Shown: positions 59,201 through 64,000 of the stretch, piece after piece | Position numbering within the stretch: the first letter of the stretch is position 1 | Layout of the letters: each line of letters starts with the position of its first letter | Source of the DNA: Candidatus Krumholzibacteriota bacterium | GTDB taxonomy: Bacteria > Krumholzibacteriota > Krumholzibacteriia > JACNKJ01 | Assembly (NCBI GenBank): GCA_016933175.1 | Contig: JAFGBK010000070.1 | Coordinates: 104,389 to 168,388, forward strand | Length of the DNA stretch: 64,000 bases | Reading direction: 5' to 3' | Notes under the pieces: model-generated | What the model saw: only the letters and a program-made list of their open reading frames with translations | Database searches by the model: none | Told to the model about the DNA's origin: nothing | Translations under genes and position numbers: made by a program

Positions 59201-59792
59201 GCTCCTCGAGGATGTCGCTCAGGCGCGTGAGGTCGGCCTCCGTCGCCGCCAGCTTGGACAGGCTCTCCTTGCGGCGCAGCTTGTACTTCATGACGCCGCT
59301 GGCCTCCTCGAACAGGAGGCGCCGCTTCTCGCCGGCGTCGCTGAGGACCTCCTCCACCATGTCCCGCTCGATGACGGCGTAGGCGTGGTTGCCCAGCCCC
59401 GTGCCGGCCAGCAGGTCGCGGATCTCGTGCAGGCGGTAGGGCTGCCCGTTGAGGAAGTAGTCGCTGCCCCCGCTGCGCGTCACGCGCCGCTTGATGGTGA
59501 TCTCGTCCCATTCCACGGGCAGGGTCTCGCTGGCGCCCGAGAAGGTGACGGCCACCTCGGCGAAGCCCATGGGCGCCCGGTTCTTGGTGCCGTCGAAGAT
59601 GACGTTCTCCATCTTCGACCCGCGCAGGAGCTTCGGGCTCTGGGCGCCGAGCACCCAGCGCAGGGCATCGACGATGTTGGACTTGCCGCAGCCGTTGGGT
59701 CCGAGGACGGCGGTGATGCCCTCCTCGAAGCGCAGCTCGACCTTGGTCATGAAGGACTTGAAGCCGAGCATCTCCAGCCTGGTCAGGCGCAC
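56199..59792 (-). CDS. smc: Chromosome segregation ATPase SMC
   Basis: 1197 aa condensin subunit. Walker A GPNGCGKSNIVDALRWVLG at about 31-49, two long coiled-coil arms, a hinge with the Gly-rich VTAAGTLFAAGGLMAGG stretch (about 660), the ABC signature LLSTGEKTLTALSLLFAVY, and Walker B FCVFDEVDAPLDDAN close to the C-terminus. GTG at 59792 has GAGGAGA upstream. Arms are extremely rich in Glu, Arg and Ala. Complete. It lies between the SPOR gene and ftsY. Confidence 0.97.
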   Translation of the reverse strand: MRLTRLEMLGFKSFMTKVELRFEEGITAVLGPNGCGKSNIVDALRWVLGAQSPKLLRGSKMENVIFDGTKNRAPMGFAEVAVTFSGASETLPVEWDEITIKRRVTRSGGSDYFLNGQPYRLHEIRDLLAGTGLGNHAYAVIERDMVEEVLSDAGEKRRLLFEEASGVMKYKLRRKESLSKLAATEADLTRLSDILEELGRSVRSLKYQMGRARSYQRLQHELHAAERHRAAVLLHGYWRQDRDLAQRLEGLGDAARAGEGRIARREEEAARRQAELLEREGEHQAARDRLETEALDYRKREEELAVLDEKARTEERQAENLAQDARAAADALERLAEERESLQAERSELAARREALATELASLERESRDAEARYQERRALLQREKQLHLDFARSRAEAGGEVERLRERRRQAAARLDELDAERARLGEQDREVADHLAALSEREDAAREALAAAESERASTTAARDAAAAAAGLLAEALQGLALRRETAAARLELLERLQREGAGLSEGTRWLLEAKAGTAGLRGSLGERLRVAPEHREAVAAALDRALDALVLDEAGPGLDWLDELRREERGRALLVALADARDAASPAGPAPAGFRPLADLVDVGEDLRPALQRLLAGCYLAPDAAAARRAVAADPAGRLRAVTAAGTLFAAGGLMAGGSAGAESGALGRGEEIAALGRELADLAPEEARRREERDARAVERDAAAARLAGLEDALAERRRELQERTLERGRLEARHARLAEEGEALAAERLYLERQADSLRQALAAAESELARLSDQTPREDLDLAALEVEVADRERERESLRTRLGEKRLELAAAKGRLENLALREENLERTRAGQWSRRQKSEEGAAACRQQTEALRARGGELRGVLAERQVALEAGRAEARALLDDIQTRRERVQELQGEVRRLQGEQREQDRARHEIEMERNTLRVKQEDLRERVRESYGADLDPAADPEASGDWRPPEGVSVEERVASLQKRIARLGTVNLLALEEYEEKNERYQFLLAQKEDLDKARAGLLETIQRINQEARQRFNESFRVIRKNFIAIFTTLFEGGEADLAFSTDEDPLQAEIVITAKPREKNISSVQLLSTGEKTLTALSLLFAVYLSKPSPFCVFDEVDAPLDDANIARFLRMVREFSARTQFILITHNKRTMEVAGHLYGVTMEESGVSKIVSVAFADVPDDLEAAAAASGGAA

Positions 59793-59812
59793 GGTGTCTC
59801 TCCTCTCGCTGT

Positions 59813-61201
59813 CTAGTCGGTCGGCTCGAGCCCGATGATGCAGTAGTCCTCCCCGGTCGTGTCGAGGAGGGAGTCCCGGAAGGCCGCGGCGGCCGCCAGG
59901 TCCGGGAAGGGTCCCACGCAGAGGCGGTACCAGTCGCGGTCGCGCACGCGGGCGCGCCGCAGGATGATGCCGATGCGGTCGAAGCCGCGCTCGCGACCGC
60001 TGCGCGCGGCCAGGGTGCTGTCGAGATAGGACTCGACCATGACATGGAAGGCGCCCGCGTGGTCCTGGGCCACCTGCCACGTGGCGCGGCTCTCGTAGCG
60101 CCGGCGCGGGGCGGCGGTCTCCCCACCGCCGGCCGCGGACGGCGGCCCGGCGTCCGCGTCGTTCCGCGCCGGCGCGGCGGCCGGTCCGGCTGGTGCCGTC
60201 GCGGCGTCCCGGACTCCGGCGGCCGCATCGTCCAGCGGCGGAGCATCCGCCGCCCGCGAGGCGAGAGCCGCCAGGGAATCCTCCGCGGCCCGGCCGAGGC
60301 TGTCCGGTGTCGAGCGCTCCCCCTGCCAGGGCAGCGCGGCGCGGTCGGGCAAGGCGCGCAGGTTGCGCTCGGGGGCGCCCGCCTCGGCGCCGCGCGGCGG
60401 GGCCGGCGGCGCGGCCTCGCGGCGCCCGAGGAACCACCAGATCCCGAGGAGGATGACCACCACCGCCGCCGCCAGCAGGAACCAGAGGCGGTAGCGCGGC
60501 GGGTCGTCCTGGAGGTCGGGCACGGGCAGGCGCCGCGGCGCGTCGGAGCCGGTGTCCTCCGCCGCCATTCCGCCCGGCGCGGCCATCTCCCTCCGCGCGA
60601 TGTGCGGCGGCACCGGCGGCGCTTCCGCCGCGACGGGCGGCGGCGCGGGGGCCTCCGCGGCCGGCGCTTCCGCCGCCAGGACGAGCCGGAAGGCGGCCGC
60701 CTGCCGCATGGCGTCCAGCAGACCCTCGGCGTCGCCGGCGTCGGCGAGGATCAGGATCCGCTCGGACGCTGCGGCCAGGCGCCGCAGGGAACGAGCCGGC
60801 TCCTCGGGCGCGTCCAGGGGCAGGGACCAGGGCCCGCCGGCGGGGATCCACCTGCCGGCCGCGCCTTCCCGGGTCCGCCCCAGGGCCTGCGGACTCACGC
60901 CGTAGAGCAGCAGCTCCGTGAAGCCCTCGGCGCCGGGGGCGAAGAGCGCGCTGGTGAAGGGCGCCGCCGGGTGGGCGTCCACCACCAGGACCGTGCGGCC
61001 GGCGCCCTCCCAGTGCGCGGCGAGTCGCTCGGCCAGGCGGGGCAGCTCCTCGCCGCCCGCCTGGGCCTCCACGAGCAGCAGCGCGCCGCCCGCGGGCGGC
61101 GCCGCGGCGTCCATGGCCGCGGCGATCTCCTCCACCAGCTCCGCGATGGCGGGGCCGCCACCGGGGCGCGGGGGCCAGGCGAGACGACGCGTGGTGCTCA
61201 T
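59813..61201 (-). CDS. SPOR-domain protein with a degenerate ParA/tyrosine-kinase-like N-terminus
   Basis: 462 aa. The first about 170 residues follow the ParA/BY-kinase plan: GGALLLVEAQAGGEELPRLAERLAAHW at the P-loop position, GRTVLVVDAHPAAP (the A' motif), GFTELLLYGVSPQ, RWIPAGGPW and ILILADAG; but GK(S/T) is missing, so ATP binding is unlikely. Then a Pro/Ala-rich linker, one membrane helix (LWFLLAAAVVVILLGIWWFLG, about 238-258), a long Ala-rich stretch and a C-terminal SPOR domain (AFHVMVESYLDS ... WYRLCVGPFPDLAAAAAF). SPOR domains bind denuded septal peptidoglycan. It overlaps selA (ATGA) and precedes smc. Possible division/segregation link; role inferred. Confidence 0.75.
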   Translation of the reverse strand: MSTTRRLAWPPRPGGGPAIAELVEEIAAAMDAAAPPAGGALLLVEAQAGGEELPRLAERLAAHWEGAGRTVLVVDAHPAAPFTSALFAPGAEGFTELLLYGVSPQALGRTREGAAGRWIPAGGPWSLPLDAPEEPARSLRRLAAASERILILADAGDAEGLLDAMRQAAAFRLVLAAEAPAAEAPAPPPVAAEAPPVPPHIARREMAAPGGMAAEDTGSDAPRRLPVPDLQDDPPRYRLWFLLAAAVVVILLGIWWFLGRREAAPPAPPRGAEAGAPERNLRALPDRAALPWQGERSTPDSLGRAAEDSLAALASRAADAPPLDDAAAGVRDAATAPAGPAAAPARNDADAGPPSAAGGGETAAPRRRYESRATWQVAQDHAGAFHVMVESYLDSTLAARSGRERGFDRIGIILRRARVRDRDWYRLCVGPFPDLAAAAAFRDSLLDTTGEDYCIIGLEPTD

Positions 61202-62607
61202 GCGGACGCAGCCTCCTTGTTCAGGGCTCGCAGCAGAACGCGGGCCAGTATCGGGATCTCCTCGGGCGGCAGGGCCGCCATGTCCAGCAGCAGCTCCTCG
61301 CGCCGGACGACGCCCAGCACCGCCGGGTCGGCCTCGCGCAGGCGGGCCGCCAGGCGCCCGGCCGGGCAGCCGGCGAGGCGCAGGCGCAGGGCGGCGCTTG
61401 GCCAGTCGGCCTCGGCGGCGGCGCCGCCGCCGCTGCGGGCCTCGCTGTCCACCACCACCGCGTCCAGCGCCGGCGGACCGCCGTCGGCCAGGCGCGCGGC
61501 GAGGTCCTCGGCCTGGGCGCGCAGGGCCGCGCGGCTGCGTGTCATGAGGTCCTGGACCGGCAGCGCGGCGTCGGCGCGCAGGCGCAGGGCCAGGGTCTCG
61601 ATGAGGGCCGCCAGGCTCAGCTTGTCCAGGCGCAGGGCGCGGGCCAGGGGATTGGCGCGCAGGGCGGCCACCAGATCCGCGCGCCCCAGGATGATGCCCG
61701 CCTGGGGTCCGCCGAAGACCTTGTCCCCACTGAAGGTCACGAGGTCGGGCCCGGCGGCGAGCACCGCGGCCAGCTGGGGCTCGGACAGCCAGCCGGGCTC
61801 CGGGTCGAAGCGGCCGCTGCCCAGGTCGTGGATCACGGGGCAGCCCCGCTCCCGGCCCAGCGCCGCCAGGTCGGCCAGGTCCACCTCGGACACGTAGCCC
61901 TCCAGGCGGAAGTTGCTCCGATGCACCTTGAGCAGCACGTCGCCGCGGCGGGCGATGGCCTTCGCGTAGTCGGCCAGGCGCGTGCGGTTGGTGGTCCCCA
62001 CCTCCACCATCGTGCCGGCGAAGCGCGACAGGATCTCCGGTAGCCGGAAGGAGCCGCCGATCTCCACCTGCTCGCCGCGCGAGACGATGAGGCGCCGCTT
62101 GCGCGCCAGGGTGTCCACGGCGAGGGTGAGGGCCGCCGCGTTGTTGTTCACGGCGAAGGCCGCCTCGGCGCCCGTCAGGGCGCGCAGCAGGACCTCCACC
62201 TTGCGCACGCGGGAGGCCCGCTTGCCGCTCGCCAGGTCCAGCTCCAGGTCCACGGCGCCGCGGCCGGCGCGCTCCACGGCGCGGCGGGCGGCCGGGGCCA
62301 GGGGCGCCCGCCCCAGGTTCGTGTGCAGGGCGACGCCGGTGGCGTTGAGCACGCGGCGCGTCCCCCGCCCGGCCAGGTCGCGCCAGTCGGCCGCCCAGGC
62401 CCGGGGCAGCCGGGCCAGGAAGGCCCGGCGGTCCAGCGCCTCGCCCCGGCCGGCGCGCAGGTCCTCCCGGTAGCCGTCCAGGCGGAGCTGGACGTAGCGC
62501 CGCAGGCCCTCGCGCCGCCAGCGGCGGCCGAGGGCCGCGAAGGGCGGGCTGGCGAGGATGCGGTCGACGGCGGGAATCGCCTGAAGGGCGCGCTCGAGCT
62601 CGGTCAC
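61198..62607 (-). CDS. selA: L-seryl-tRNA(Sec) selenium transferase SelA
   Basis: 469 aa PLP enzyme that turns Ser-tRNA(Sec) into Sec-tRNA(Sec) with selenophosphate. Seen: an N-terminal LQAIPAVDRIL, NATGVALHTNLGRAPL, VNNNAAALTLAVDTLA, SRGEQVEIGGSFRLPEI, EVGTTNRTRLADY, LKVHRSNFRLEGYV, HDLGSGRF and the PLP Lys in FSGDKVFGGPQAGII. GTG at 62607 is preferred over a longer ORF start at 62673, since it restores the usual length. selB, selD and tRNA-Sec are not in this window; its presence means selenoproteins are likely used. Confidence 0.93.
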   Translation of the reverse strand: MTELERALQAIPAVDRILASPPFAALGRRWRREGLRRYVQLRLDGYREDLRAGRGEALDRRAFLARLPRAWAADWRDLAGRGTRRVLNATGVALHTNLGRAPLAPAARRAVERAGRGAVDLELDLASGKRASRVRKVEVLLRALTGAEAAFAVNNNAAALTLAVDTLARKRRLIVSRGEQVEIGGSFRLPEILSRFAGTMVEVGTTNRTRLADYAKAIARRGDVLLKVHRSNFRLEGYVSEVDLADLAALGRERGCPVIHDLGSGRFDPEPGWLSEPQLAAVLAAGPDLVTFSGDKVFGGPQAGIILGRADLVAALRANPLARALRLDKLSLAALIETLALRLRADAALPVQDLMTRSRAALRAQAEDLAARLADGGPPALDAVVVDSEARSGGGAAAEADWPSAALRLRLAGCPAGRLAARLREADPAVLGVVRREELLLDMAALPPEEIPILARVLLRALNKEAASA

Positions 62608-62650
62608 GGTGTGGTCCTTTTCCGCGATGCCTGCGGATCGGGGAAGGCTA

Positions 62651-64000
62651 TCACTCCCCCCAGGGGGCGTCAACGAAGGGCTCGTCGCCGCCGGGGGCGA
62701 AGAAGTCCGCGCTGCCGTAGGGGCGGATCTCCCCGTCGCGCATGGTCATCAGCGTCACCTGCTGCGCCAGGGCCTCGCGCCGCGCGGCCTCGTCGCCGGT
62801 GTCCATGAGGCGCAGGCTGAGCTGGGCGCGGATGTCCTCGCGCTCGCGGGCGCCGTCGCCGAGGATCTCCAGCAGGGTCGTCATGCCGAGGAAGGCGCGG
62901 GCGGCCACGGGATTGACGGTGCTGGTGTAGCGGCGCTCGTAGAGCTGCAGGAACTCGCGGTACAGGGCACGGTCGCGCTTGAGCAGGACGTCGCTGGGGA
63001 AGATGGCGCCCTCCACGCGGCGGCCGGCCTGGCGGGCCAGGCGGCGGCTGTTCCAGGCCTCGTTGCCCAGGAGCTGGGCGTAGATGTCGTGGTACTCGAG
63101 CTGCGGGATGATCAGCACGAGCTGCTCCACCTCGCCAGGCAGGAAGATCACCTCGGGCTGGGCCTCGCGGATGGCTTCCAGGGGATCGTTGAAGTCCGTC
63201 ATCCCTACCTCGTAGGGGATGGACGCCACCACCTCGCCGCCCAGCTCGTAGACGACGTCGTTGAAGAAGCGGGCTAGTTCGAGGCCGTTGCCCTGCTTGG
63301 GGTAGAGGACGGCGAAGCGCGAGGCGAAGAGCTCGTAGATGGCCAGGCGCGCGAGCGCCAGCACCTGCGCCTCGCTGCTGATCTTGTTCTGGAAGATCCA
63401 GTCGCCCACCTCGTGGATGTTCTCCGCCGTCGCCGCCGGCGAGAGGAGGGGCACGCCGCGGGCGTTGGCCTCGACGGCCGCCGCGACGGTGGGATTGCTC
63501 AGCACGCCGCCCAGGAGCACGCCCACGCCCTCGCGCATGACGAGCCGGCGCGCGCCCAGGGCCGCCTGCACCGGCTCGCCGCCCGTGTCGGCCGCGATCA
63601 TCTCGAAGCCGGCCAGGCGGTCGGCGTTGAAGTGGGACAAGGCCAACCGCGCGCCGTCCACGAAGGCCTCGCCGTAGACGGCGAAGCGCCCGGTCAGCGG
63701 CGCCAGGACGCCGATCAGCCCCTCGCGCACGGGCGGGGCCGCGGCCACCGGCAGCGGCACCGCGGCGGCTTCGGGCCGGCCCAGGCGCGCCAGCAGCGCG
63801 GCGGCGCGCTCGCGCAGGGGACCGAGAGAGCGGTCGGCGCTCAGGCTCTCCAGGAGCGAGCGCGCCTCGTCGGGCCGGTTCTCGCGCAGGTGGCGCTCGG
63901 CCAGGGCCAGGCGCGCGCGCGGCGCCTGGTCCGAGCGCGGGCTGCGGCGCAGGAACTCCGCCAGCTCGGCGCTGCTCAGGCCGCGGTCGAGCAGGCCGTC
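62651..64000 (-). CDS. Periplasmic-binding-fold protein with repeat-rich N-terminus (5' end beyond the window)
   Basis: At least 449 aa visible, the start is beyond the window edge. The visible N-terminus (SSAELAEFLRRSPRSDQAPRA) is helical and TPR-like; from about residue 93 it becomes a Peripla_BP_6 fold: IGVLAPLTGRFAVYGEAFVDGARLAL, VGVLLGGVLSNPTVAA, GVPLLSPAATAENIHEVGD, RFAVLYPKQGNGLELARFF, QPEVIFLPGEVEQL. This TPR plus type I periplasmic-binding layout is also seen in LpoA-like PBP activators, but ligand and role are not shown. Ends 43 nt before selA starts. Confidence 0.8.
   Translation of the reverse strand, partial: DGLLDRGLSSAELAEFLRRSPRSDQAPRARLALAERHLRENRPDEARSLLESLSADRSLGPLRERAAALLARLGRPEAAAVPLPVAAAPPVREGLIGVLAPLTGRFAVYGEAFVDGARLALSHFNADRLAGFEMIAADTGGEPVQAALGARRLVMREGVGVLLGGVLSNPTVAAAVEANARGVPLLSPAATAENIHEVGDWIFQNKISSEAQVLALARLAIYELFASRFAVLYPKQGNGLELARFFNDVVYELGGEVVASIPYEVGMTDFNDPLEAIREAQPEVIFLPGEVEQLVLIIPQLEYHDIYAQLLGNEAWNSRRLARQAGRRVEGAIFPSDVLLKRDRALYREFLQLYERRYTSTVNPVAARAFLGMTTLLEILGDGAREREDIRAQLSLRLMDTGDEAARREALAQQVTLMTMRDGEIRPYGSADFFAPGGDEPFVDAPWGE

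Overview
The window is very GC-rich, tightly packed bacterial chromosome: 44 of 45 protein genes lie on the minus strand, most share 4-nt ATGA/GTGA stop-start overlaps, and no tRNA, rRNA, insertion sequence, prophage or CRISPR array is visible. Secreted proteins end in FlgD-like, type-IX-style C-terminal sorting domains (PNPFNP ... ASGVYF ... LVLLK). Together with gingipain-type C25 peptidases, a meso-DAP-type MurE and the high GC, this suggests a didermic member of the Fibrobacteres-Chlorobi-Bacteroidetes (FCB) superphylum or a related uncultured lineage (Krumholzibacteriota/Eisenbacteria-like). The phylum is an inference; there is no rRNA to check it.

Layout, read in the direction of transcription (high to low coordinates). 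(1) 64000-55282: a partial periplasmic-binding-fold protein with a repeat-rich N-terminus, selA, a SPOR protein with a degenerate ParA/tyrosine-kinase-like head, smc and ftsY, then a GT-C-like membrane protein (55278-53557). (2) One plus-strand PP-loop tRNA-thiolation-type gene (52442-53578), convergent with and overlapping the GT-C-like gene. (3) A riboflavin operon driven by a near-consensus promoter (TTGACA-17-TTTAAT), an FMN riboswitch and an intrinsic terminator: ribD-ribE-ribBA-ribH-nusB. (4) Coupled directly to nusB, a cell-envelope glycan cluster (48124-23131): methyltransferase, GT-4 and GT-2 glycosyltransferases, a flippase, two dolichol-phosphate-mannose-synthase-like enzymes, a DUF2723 protein, YfhO-like and GT-C integral membrane proteins, sugar-nucleotide enzymes (epimerase, PglF/CapD-like dehydratase, DegT aminotransferase, FemAB/GNAT-like acyltransferase), a GT2-phosphoglycosyltransferase fusion, and a secreted beta-propeller. 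(5) Two secreted C25 peptidases, a small lipoprotein and a PAS histidine kinase (23039-13165). (6) A dcw division/cell-wall operon from its MraZ-box promoter through mraZ, an unexpected STAS-like gene, rsmH, ftsL, ftsI, murE, murF, mraY, murD, ftsW, murG and murC (cut by the window edge).

How it fits together: the dcw genes make meso-DAP peptidoglycan precursors and septal synthase. The glycan cluster builds sugar nucleotides, loads them on polyprenyl carriers, flips them and transfers them outside the inner membrane. The neighbouring secreted proteins with sorting domains are plausible clients or surface partners. The most unusual items are the STAS-like gene inside dcw with its phosphosite replaced, the GT2-phosphoglycosyltransferase fusion that has lost the usual catalytic motifs, the SPOR protein with a dead-looking P-loop head, and the two gingipain-like genes sharing an almost identical 3' cassette.
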